Shown here: piece after piece, positions 57,479-64,000 of the stretch
Layout: every line of letters begins with the position of its first letter
Numbering within the stretch: position 1 is the first letter of the stretch
Assembly: GCF_001280015.1 (NCBI RefSeq)
Contig: NZ_LGDV01000085.1
Location: 62,001-126,000, forward strand
DNA from: Streptomyces sp. MMG1121
Lineage (GTDB): Bacteria; Actinomycetota; Actinomycetes; Streptomycetales; Streptomycetaceae
Direction: 5' to 3'
DNA: 64,000 bases
The notes under the pieces: model-generated
Told to the model about the DNA's origin: nothing
Databases searched by the model: none
Seen by the model: the letters and a program-made list of their open reading frames with translations, nothing else
Position numbers and translations under genes: made by a program

Positions 57479-57830
57479 CGTGCGACTCCGATGAGTGGTG
57501 GGGACGCTGGGGAGCGCCGACGCGGGGCGCCGCCCGGCAGTGCCACCCCGCCCGGCACCGCGCCGCACCGACCTGCTGTCGTACCGGCTTGCTGAAAGCG
57601 GACCGTACGACTCTCCGGCCCACTCGCGACATGTGAGGAACAGCCAGGACCGCGGTGCCCGGCGTGGCTCGCGCACCCATGGTTTCGGCGGTGGCGCTGT
57701 GCCATGCGACGGGCCGCGCGAGCCGGCGCACCCGCGCTTGTCCGACGCTTCTCGAAGAGCCTGGAGACACGGCCGCGACACATGCCGGTCTTCGGCTGCC
57801 CCAGGGCGGCTCCAACGTAGCCTTGGCAGA
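57479..57830. other. Divergent intergenic region with an inverted repeat
   Basis: 352 nt between the esterase pseudogene and the ferredoxin gene. It contains GTCGTAC (57578-57584) and GTACGAC (57605-57611) as 7-bp arms around 20 nt, a possible operator. No gene is supported. Confidence 0.4.
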
Positions 57831-58028
57831 ATGACGCGGGTATCGATCGACTCCGACCTCTGCATCGCTTCCGGACAGTGTCTGCTGACCGCCCCTGCCG
57901 TGTTCGACTCGGACGAGGATGGCTTCGGGGTGGTACGCGCCGGGAGCGAGGACGGCAGGGGGGACCCGATGGTGAAGGAAGCCGTCCGGGCCTGTCCGGT
58001 TCAGGCCATCGTGTGGGCGCAGGAGTAG
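57831..58028 (+). CDS. 3Fe-4S ferredoxin, orphan
   Basis: 65 aa with Cys11, Cys17 and Cys55-Pro (CIASGQC ... CP), the same type as the cluster ferredoxin at 14755 but clearly a different protein. No P450 lies next to it. It could serve P450s elsewhere, including the macrolactam P450s. The ATG at 57831 has no good ribosome-binding site; a TAGCCT 7 nt upstream suggests a nearly leaderless transcript. Confidence 0.88.
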   Translation: MTRVSIDSDLCIASGQCLLTAPAVFDSDEDGFGVVRAGSEDGRGDPMVKEAVRACPVQAIVWAQE

Positions 58029-58467
58029 GACGCGGGCGGCTCGACGTCCCGGGCCTCTGGGTGACCTCGGCCAGCGGGCGCTGTGCCCGTCGGGTGCGGA
58101 CAGGTGCTGACGGGGCACCACGGTGGGATCGGCCGTCGGTCGGCCGCTGTCGGCGGAGGCCGGGGCCGGGGCCCGGGAGGACCGCGCCGTGGCAGCCGTC
58201 GCGGGCAGGTCCCCGCCGGCCGCCCAGAGGGCGGACGTCCGGGAACTGCTGGCGGCGATCACCGAGCCGGTGCCCGTGCGGTTGGCGGGCGAGTGCGAGG
58301 TGTTGCCGCCGAAGGTCTGCACCACCTCGTACTCGCGGCCCGCTGGCTCAGGCAGTACGCGGCCGGCGCCGCGAGCGTGGACCGGGTGGACCAGAGCAGG
58401 GGTCCGTACGTGGCGCCGGCGACGGCGTTCCGCCCGTCCAGGTGTCCTCGACGACGGCCCGCGTCGG
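58029..58467. other. Gene-free 439-nt stretch between ferredoxin and methyltransferase
   Basis: Convergent intergenic region, longer than usual. Short coding-like fragments in different plus-strand frames (for example LAARWLRQYAAG near 58340) may be remains of a frameshifted gene. I cannot assign a family and see no intact frame. Confidence 0.35.
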
Positions 58468-59325
58468 TCAGGACGTCCCGGCCGTACCGTCTTCGGACCG
58501 AACCGCCGTGACGACGAAGTAGTCCAGGATCTGCCCCTCGTAGGCCCGCAGGAAGTTCCGCGGCCAGGTTCCAGGAGCCCACCAGCGGGCGAGCCAGAGA
58601 TCCCACCCCGGCCAGACGTACGGCCCGACCGACTCGACGCGCACCTCGCTGAGCCCGGACGCGGTCAGCGCGTCCGTGAGCGCCGTCACCGGCCGCGCGA
58701 TGTCCAGGCCGTTCGCATACGAGTCCAGCAGGCTCGCGAGCTCCGCGGGCCGGCCCGGAGCGTCGTCCACGGTGAAGAAGCCGGCGACCACCGCTCGACC
58801 GCCCGGCCGCAGCACCCGCGACGTCTCGGCTGCGAAGGCCACGAGATCCGGGAAGTGCTGAACGGCCTCCACGCTGATGACGGCATCGAACGCGCCGTCC
58901 TCCAAGGGCATACGCTCCGCGGCCCCCTGGACGAACCGCAGCCGGCCCGGCTCCTGGCGCAGCGGTCCGGCGTGCGCGTCGCGGGCCCGCCGCAGTTGCT
59001 CGGGGTGGATGTCCATGCCGGTCACCGCGGCGGCAGCGTATTCCCTCAGGGCCAGCGCGCAGCCCATGCCGAGCCCGCACCCCACCTCCAGGGCTCTCTG
59101 CTCCTTCAGCGGGCCGGCGGCGTCCAGGACATGCCGGTAGAGATCCTCCTGACTGCGGATCCGCGCCGCCTCGTCGAGCGGGACTTCCAGGTCGATGGCA
59201 CGCCAGTACCCGAAGTTGATGAACCCGCCTGCGAAGACCGGGTTCCCGCTCAGATCGGCCGCACCGTACGTCTCCTGGACTTCCGGACTCATGGTGGGAC
59301 ACGTCCATTCACTGCCGTCCGCCAC
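58468..59325 (-). CDS. SAM-dependent class I methyltransferase
   Basis: 285 aa: SAM-binding motif I LEVGCGLGMG near residue 79, motif II GMDIHPEQL near 100, then MPLEDGAFD and a post-motif VLRPGGRAVVAG. It resembles the RebM/sugar and small-molecule O-methyltransferase group (the FINFGYW N-terminal signature). The GTG at 59325 was chosen because AGGAG lies 8 nt upstream; ATG at 59292 is an alternative. It is outside the cluster promoter set, so involvement in the macrolactam is not supported. Confidence 0.83.
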   Translation of the reverse strand: MADGSEWTCPTMSPEVQETYGAADLSGNPVFAGGFINFGYWRAIDLEVPLDEAARIRSQEDLYRHVLDAAGPLKEQRALEVGCGLGMGCALALREYAAAAVTGMDIHPEQLRRARDAHAGPLRQEPGRLRFVQGAAERMPLEDGAFDAVISVEAVQHFPDLVAFAAETSRVLRPGGRAVVAGFFTVDDAPGRPAELASLLDSYANGLDIARPVTALTDALTASGLSEVRVESVGPYVWPGWDLWLARWWAPGTWPRNFLRAYEGQILDYFVVTAVRSEDGTAGTS

Positions 59326-59378
59326 TGCGCACACTCCTGAAGACACCTCGGATCCGGCCCCGTCCAGCCGGCCACGCC

Positions 59379-59477
59379 GACACACACCTCGTTCCCCTCG
59401 GGACCGGCCGGCACACAGTGCGACGGCGCGTCGGCATCGTTCACCCGCACATCGACGTGAACCCGTTCACCGCGCTC
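59379..59477 (-). pseudogene. Remnant of a VOC/glyoxalase-family gene
   Basis: A minus-strand segment reads RVHVDVRVNDADA then PSHC...GPEGNEVCV, the C-terminal beta-alpha-beta pattern of actinobacterial VOC proteins, but the residues normally between the two parts are missing and no intact frame surrounds it. It lies in the 337-nt divergent region between the methyltransferase and the PaaX-like gene. Confidence 0.4.
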
Positions 59478-59662
59478 CGGTCGACAAGGCGTGGATCCTT
59501 CACGAGCAGGCGCCCATCGACACAGTGCGCGTGGCAACCGACCGGCGCCATGTCGGCCAGGCGCGAACCAGGGCCGTCATCGACAGCCGGCCGCGGGCTC
59601 CGGGTCCCGGCACGCGTGTCCCGTCGCACACGTCCCGGCACGCGGCCTCGTACTGTATCCGC

Positions 59663-60249
59663 GTGACCGGTCCCGTCCCCCGCCCCCAGTCCCTTCTGTT
59701 CAGCTTCCTCGGTGACGAGGTGCTGGGCCGCGGCGTGTGCGTGTACACAGGGAGCGTCATCGAGGTGTTCCGGCGCGCCGGAGTGGGAGAGCAGGCCACC
59801 CGGTCCACCTTCACCCGTATGGTCGGCCGCGGTCTGCTGACCCGACGGCGTGAGGGCCGGCGGGCCGACATCGGCCTCACCGACCGCACGGAGGCGATCC
59901 TGCGCGAGGGCGAGCGGCGCACCTGGACCACGGGCGCGGTCGACCGGGACCGGGACGGCATCTGGACCCTGCTGGGCTTCTCACTCCCCGAGTCGTGGCA
60001 GCGTCAACGGCACGACCTGCGCTCCCAGTTGACCTGGGCGGGCTTCGGTCGCTGTTCAGCGGCTTGTGGATCGCGCCGGGCGAAGTCGACGTCTCCGGGA
60101 TCGTCGCCGGACTGGGCCTGGCCGCGCAGGTGAAGGTCTTCCGTGCCCACGCGGACGTCGGCACGGACATCGCGGAGATGATCGACGACACCTGGGACCT
60201 GCGGGAACCGGCCGCACGGTACCGGCACTTCGAGACGTCCTGGCGCTGA
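59663..60249 (+). pseudogene. PaaX-family transcriptional regulator, frameshifted and C-terminally truncated
   Basis: A GTG start gives VPRPQSLLFSFLGD and a winged-helix domain (TRSTFTRMVGRGLL, GLTDRTEAIL), then LGFSLPESWQRQRHDLR. After TWAGFG the frame fails (near 60047-60049). The family sequence resumes in the next frame as LFSGLWIAPGEVD through DDTWDLREPAARY to a stop at 60249, well short of the usual 270-300 aa. A one-base loss in a G run explains the shift, and a second deletion explains the missing C-terminus. Confidence 0.8.
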
Positions 60250-60349
60250 GCCAGGCGTCATCCCGGGTGACCTCCGCACTGGCCGCTTCATCGGCGCTGA
60301 ACGCGGAATCGAAGGCGGCGGTGCACGAGGTGCTGGGGGAAGGCGGCCC

Positions 60350-60572
60350 CCTCGCCCAGAACTCCGTCCCCGCCACCTCCCCGCCCGGCGCGGCCCGCGC
60401 CTACGCCCTCGACGCCCTGGGCCACGGCTACGCGATCGGGTTCGTGGTGTGCGGCTCGGCCGCGCTGTTCTCGGCACTGCTGGTCGTGACGGCTCTACGC
60501 GGACGTACGGCTCAGGACGACACGGCGCAGCCGGAGGACGCTGCGGGGCGGACCTCTCTCACCACGGGATGA
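60350..60572 (+). pseudogene. C-terminal fragment of an MFS drug transporter
   Basis: Plus-strand frame with PLAQNSVPATSPPGAARAYALDAL, then HGYAIGFVVCG and a final hydrophobic helix ALFSALLVVTALRG, the typical last transmembrane segment of EmrB/QacA-type transporters. The preceding thirteen helices are absent; the fragment abuts the broken PaaX gene, so a deletion joins the two. Confidence 0.55.
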
Positions 60573-60693
60573 GGTCCGCTCGGCGAACCGGGGACGTCGC
60601 AGTGACCCGGGCTCCCCGGACGCCTGCCCGCTCGCTCCCCCTCCGGCCTCAGGCAGCGTCCTGCCTGGCCACATCAGCAGGTGGGCCCTTGCG

Positions 60694-61338
60694 TCACTTG
60701 CGCCAGAACAGGTGGTGCGTCACACCGCTCGGGCTGGGCACGACCTCCAGGTGGAACCGGTCGAGCAGCTCATCGGGGGATTCCCACAGCCGCAGTCCGG
60801 ACCCGAGCTTCACCGGCGAGACCGCCACGTGCAGGGTGTCGACGAGACCGGCGTCGAGGAACTGCCGGATGGTGGACACCCCGCCGCCGAGTCGGACGTC
60901 CTTCCCCCGCGCCGCCTCCCGCGCCTGTCCGAGGACCGTGGCCGGGTCGCCGCCGACGAAGTGGAACGTGGTGTCGGAGAGCGTGAAGGAAGGACGTGTG
61001 TGGTGGGTCAGGACGAACACCGGGGTACGGAAGGGGGGTTCGTCACCCCACCAGCCCCGCCACTCGTGGTCGTGCCAGGGCCCGCGCTGGGGCCCGAACT
61101 TGTTGCGGCCCATGATCTCGGCACCGATGTCGCGTGCGTAGTCCCGCGTGAAGTAGTCGTCGAGGCCCCGGCTCCCGCCGGGGTCGGTACGCATGGGCCA
61201 GCTCGCCGTCGCACCGGCCCAGGCGAACAGCCTCGCGGGATCGACATGGCCGAACGGACTCTCGAGGCTCTGCTCCTCACCGGCACCGATTCCGTCACTC
61301 GAGACATTGAAGTTCTGGACTCTCAGCAGCTGAGCCAC
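60694..61338 (-). CDS. RibD C-terminal/dihydrofolate-reductase-like oxidoreductase
   Basis: 214 aa of the DHFR-like family: N-terminal strand LLRVQNFNVSSDG, EIMGRNKFGPQRGPW near 85, FVLTHHTRP near 118, LGGGVSTIRQFLDAGLVDTLH near 158-178. Actinobacterial members are probable NADPH-dependent reductases of unknown substrate. The GTG at 61338 is selected by AGGAGG 5 nt upstream. No operon partner is evident. Confidence 0.85.
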   Translation of the reverse strand: MAQLLRVQNFNVSSDGIGAGEEQSLESPFGHVDPARLFAWAGATASWPMRTDPGGSRGLDDYFTRDYARDIGAEIMGRNKFGPQRGPWHDHEWRGWWGDEPPFRTPVFVLTHHTRPSFTLSDTTFHFVGGDPATVLGQAREAARGKDVRLGGGVSTIRQFLDAGLVDTLHVAVSPVKLGSGLRLWESPDELLDRFHLEVVPSPSGVTHHLFWRK

Positions 61339-61452
61339 GTGATCCTCCTGTGGTGTCGACAACGGTGGTGAGACTCTCCGGGCCGGGAAAACTCATCGCT
61401 GCGTCCGTGACCGGTCAGGAACCGGGGCCTCGGCCTCGATGCGAGACGAGCC

Positions 61453-61953
61453 TCAAGCGACGCGCTCGGCACGCTCGATGATCACATCGTCCTGGGGGAC
61501 GTCCTGGTGACCGCCCTTGCTGCCGGTCTTCACGCCCTTGATCGAGTCGACGATGTCCTGGCCCTCGACCACCTCTCCGAAGACCGCGTAGCCCCACCCC
61601 TGGGGCGACTTGGACGAGAAGTCCAGGAAGTCGTTGTCGTTGACGTTGATGAAGAACTGGGCGGTCGCCGAGTGCGGGTCGTTGGTGCGGGCCATGGCGA
61701 CGCTGTAGTGGGTGTTCTTCAGACCGTTGTCCGCCTCGTTCTCGATCGGCGTCCGGGTCGGTTTCTGGCTCATGCCGGGCTCGAAACCGCCGCCCTGGAT
61801 CATGAACCCGGGGATGATCCGGTGGAAGATCGTGTTGTTGTAGTGCCCCGCGTCGACGTACGACAGGAAGTTCTGGACCGTTCTGGGCGCTTTCTCGTCG
61901 TTGAGCGACAGCACGATGTCACCGTGGTTCGTGGTCAGCCGGACCTTGGTCAT
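61453..61953 (-). CDS. ppiB: Peptidyl-prolyl cis-trans isomerase, cyclophilin type
   Basis: A 166-aa cytoplasmic cyclophilin: [13 protein letters not shown] near residue 43, [24 protein letters not shown] near 83 and [11 protein letters not shown] near 120. The catalytic Arg in HRIIPGF and the Phe/Gln of the AQFFI motif are present. It lacks a signal peptide. The ATG at 61953 has AGGGAG upstream. A general protein-folding gene, unrelated to the cluster. Confidence 0.93.
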   Translation of the reverse strand: MTKVRLTTNHGDIVLSLNDEKAPRTVQNFLSYVDAGHYNNTIFHRIIPGFMIQGGGFEPGMSQKPTRTPIENEADNGLKNTHYSVAMARTNDPHSATAQFFINVNDNDFLDFSSKSPQGWGYAVFGEVVEGQDIVDSIKGVKTGSKGGHQDVPQDDVIIERAERVA

Positions 61954-62040
61954 GAAGCACTCCCTTTGCCATGGGGCTGTTCCGATTTCGGGTAAGTGAT
62001 CATAAGGCTGCCACGCCGAAAACACGGTCGTACGCCCCGG

Positions 62041-62369
62041 CTCGGCGACTCGCTCTGACGCACTGGCGCTACAGCGGCCCCGGCCGTGGCATCGGATCGT
62101 GTGCCACGGTCACCGTCGCACTGGGCGGCACGAGGACCGACGTCACCGTCGAGGTCGTGGAGGCCGAGGCACCTCGGCGCATCGTCGAACGCAACGTGAG
62201 CGCGGGCGGCCGACGCCTCGCCGGCGGCACGTACACCATCGAGACACTGCCGACGGGAGGCAGCCGCATCTCCTTCGCGTACGCCTGGGTGCGCGCGCCT
62301 CTCGCCGACCGGCTGTTGGCCCTCGTGGTCCGGGCCACGATGCGGCGCGCCAACGGCAGGGTCATGTGA
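62041..62369 (+). pseudogene. SRPBCC-family (polyketide cyclase-like) gene fragment
   Basis: The frame holds the last two-thirds of an SRPBCC protein: VEVVEAEAPRRIVERN, GTYTIETLPTGGSRISFAYAW and ATMRRANGR. Upstream coding for the first strands is missing; the frame runs into the ppiB promoter region. At the end ATGTGACGGCTG looks like a shifted MRRLA, so the C-terminus is also lost. No start or ribosome-binding site. Confidence 0.6.
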
Positions 62370-62464
62370 CGGCTGGCCACCGAGCCGGGCCGCCACGTGT
62401 CCGGTGCCGGATCCTGACGCCCGACGGGTACGCGTCGTGCCGCGGCGGTGCGCCACCGTGGCCG

Positions 62465-63442
62465 TCAGTCCGTGTCCGCGGCCGCCCGCAGCCGGTCCGC
62501 CAACGCCCGGACGGCCTCGCGCAGTTCCTCCGGTCCCTCGACGACGAACGGCGCGCCGAGTGCCGTCAGTACTTGTGGCACCCAGTCCAATCGTTCGGCG
62601 CTGAACCGCACCCGCACCCAGTCGGCGTCCGTGCCGACCGGTTCGAGCGATGCGATCCCCTGCGGAAGGCGAGAACGAATGGCCTCGGTGTCGCCGCGGA
62701 CCCGCACCGACACCTCGTAGCGCCAGGGCGTGCGAGCGATGCCGGCCAGCACCTGCGCCGCGGGATCGAAACCTGTCGGCACCTCGAACACACCGTCACG
62801 TACCGCCACATGCGCGACGCGGTCCAGTCGGAACGTGCGCACCTCACCGCTGGTGGAGTCCTCGGCGGTGACGTACCACCGGCCCGAATGCGCGACGATG
62901 CCATAGGGGTGAACGACGCGTGCGCTGCGCACGCCGTCGCGGTCGGTGTAACCGATCTCCACGGGGCTGCGGCCCCGCGCGGCGTCGGCGACCCTGAGCA
63001 GCACCTCGGTCTCGGGGACGGTCACCGCACGGGCCGGTGCGGTGAAGTCAACCGTCTCCAGGAGCGCCTTGAGCCGCGCGGCCAGCGGCTTCGGCAGCAC
63101 CCGGTGCAGCTTGGCCGCCGCGCTCTCGGCAGCGACCGGCGAGGTCGTCACCAGCCCGGCGCGACGGCCGGCCACGAGCCCGAGCAGGACGGCCAGCGCT
63201 TCCTCGTCCGTGAGCATCAGCGGCGGCATCCGGTAGCCCGGGGCCAGACGGTAGCCACCGTAGCGGCCGCGCACCGAGTCGACCGGCACGTCCAGGTCGA
63301 CGAGGTGCGAGACGTAGCGCCGGACGGTGCGTTCGTCCACGCCGAGCCGGTCGGTCAGCTCGGCGGTGCTGTGGGTGCCGCCGGCTTGCAGGATCTCCAG
63401 CAGGGCGAGCACACGGGCTGCGGGTCGGGTCATGGGCCCCAT
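62465..63442 (-). CDS. WYL-domain HTH transcriptional regulator (YafY/DeoR-like)
   Basis: 325 aa: winged helix-turn-helix (TAELTDRLGVDERTVRRYVSHL near residues 26-48), a WYL domain (RVVHPYGIVAHSGRWYVTAED near 180-200) and a C-terminal WCX region (FDPAAQVL...WRYEV, RFSAERLDWV). WYL regulators bind small ligands or nucleic acid and control local genes. ATG at 63442 or, three codons later, 63433. Confidence 0.88.
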   Translation of the reverse strand: MGPMTRPAARVLALLEILQAGGTHSTAELTDRLGVDERTVRRYVSHLVDLDVPVDSVRGRYGGYRLAPGYRMPPLMLTDEEALAVLLGLVAGRRAGLVTTSPVAAESAAAKLHRVLPKPLAARLKALLETVDFTAPARAVTVPETEVLLRVADAARGRSPVEIGYTDRDGVRSARVVHPYGIVAHSGRWYVTAEDSTSGEVRTFRLDRVAHVAVRDGVFEVPTGFDPAAQVLAGIARTPWRYEVSVRVRGDTEAIRSRLPQGIASLEPVGTDADWVRVRFSAERLDWVPQVLTALGAPFVVEGPEELREAVRALADRLRAAADTD

Positions 63443-63531
63443 GGTTTCCGCTGTACGGGGCGGTTTTCGACCGGTAGCGACTCGCGATGACCGGTCCGCC
63501 GCCTCGGGCGCTCGGCCGCTGCCGGCCGGGC

Positions 63532-64000
63532 TCAGTTCGTCGTGGACGACCCTCGCCGCGGGAGCTTCCAGTTCGGTCGCGGAAAGTGGCAGGTGTAGCC
63601 GTCGGGGTAGCGTTCCAGGTAGTCCTGGTGCTCGGGCTCCGCCTCCCAGAAGTCGCCCACGGGCTCCAGCTCCGTGACCACCTTCCCCGGCCAGAGCCCG
63701 CTCGCCTCGACGTCCGCGATCGTGTCCACGGCGACGCGGTGCTGCTCTTCGTCGCCGTAGAAGATGGCGGACCGGTAGCTGCGCCCGATGTCGTTGCCCT
63801 GGCGGTCCCTCGTGGTCGGATCGTGGACCTGGAAGAAGAACTCCAGGATGTCGCGGTAGCTCGTGACCGTGGGATCGAAGAGGATCTCGATGGCCTCGGC
63901 GTGGTCGCCGTGATCACGGTATGTGGCGTTCGGCGTGTCGCCACCGCTGTAGCCGACACGCGTGGACGTCACGCCCGGCTGTTTGCGGATCAGATCCTGC
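63532..64000 (-). CDS. msrA: Peptide methionine sulfoxide reductase MsrA, N-terminus outside window
   Basis: Partial. Conserved MsrA features after the (unseen) catalytic [63 protein letters not shown] and a C-terminal [19 protein letters not shown]. The frame stays open to the last base on the minus strand (DLIRKQPGV at the edge), so the GTG at 63972 is not the true start. The enzyme repairs methionine-S-sulfoxide in proteins. Confidence 0.93.
   Translation of the reverse strand, partial: QDLIRKQPGVTSTRVGYSGGDTPNATYRDHGDHAEAIEILFDPTVTSYRDILEFFFQVHDPTTRDRQGNDIGRSYRSAIFYGDEEQHRVAVDTIADVEASGLWPGKVVTELEPVGDFWEAEPEHQDYLERYPDGYTCHFPRPNWKLPRRGSSTTN

Noticed and set aside
59195..59662. N-terminal extension of the PaaX-like frame
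   Set aside because: It overlaps the methyltransferase start region; the family N-terminus begins at the GTG at 59663.

Overview
The window is high-GC actinobacterial DNA, almost certainly Streptomyces. It has near-saturated G/C third positions, GTG starts, GTGA/TGATG gene overlaps and large modular type I polyketide synthases. Positions 1 to about 54.7 kb hold most of a biosynthetic gene cluster for a macrolactam primed by a beta-amino acid. Positions 54.7-64 kb are a chromosomal flank with several decayed genes.

Layout. (1) 1-3443 (minus): 5' part of the first PKS gene (loading ACP, then KS-AT-DH...), running off the left edge. (2) 3535-11776 (minus): an eight-gene starter-unit operon matching the vicenistatin set VinJ-K-L-M-N-O-H-I. 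The expected route is glutamate to 3-methylaspartate (two-subunit B12 mutase), activation onto a free ACP, decarboxylation to 3-aminoisobutyryl-ACP, capping with an amino acid, transfer to the PKS by a dedicated acyltransferase, and later removal of the cap by an amidohydrolase. (3) 12214-17266 (plus): two tandem P450s, a 3Fe-4S ferredoxin, an internally deleted methylmalonyl-CoA-mutase-like protein and a ferredoxin reductase. (4) 17303-18930 (minus): SDR and type II thioesterase. (5) 19049-24337 (minus): MacB/FtsX-type ABC exporter with a LuxR-type two-component system. (6) 24691-24945 (plus): an 84-aa PqqD-like protein containing a TTA codon. (7) 25033-54528 (minus): four PKS genes carrying six extension modules, ending in a KS-AT-ACP-TE module. 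The window's modules predict ene / OH / ene / 2-methyl-ene / ene / beta-keto at the carboxyl end. That suits a polyene macrolactam of the vicenistatin/sceliphrolactam type; the exact product cannot be read here because part of the PKS is missing.

The main new observation is a shared promoter architecture. Five transcription units (PKS-1, starter operon, P450 operon, TEII/SDR operon, PKS 2-5) each have a 10-bp-period direct repeat of T(A/T/-)GGGG ending 23 or 24 nt upstream of a TAGCGT-like -10 box, always oriented with the gene. The ABC/two-component operon and the pqqD-like gene lack it; the ABC operon instead has a perfect 10-bp inverted repeat upstream. One pathway activator, not encoded in the window, probably controls the five units.

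Other anomalies are a 44-nt frameshifting gap in the KS of the terminal PKS gene, the mutase-like protein lacking its central barrel segment, an amber codon splitting a secreted esterase, and remnants of PaaX, VOC, MFS and SRPBCC genes in the right flank. Intact flank genes include an HTH-DUF3887 regulator with two palindromic operators, a second ferredoxin, a methyltransferase, a RibD/DHFR-type reductase, a cyclophilin, a WYL regulator and the 3' part of msrA.
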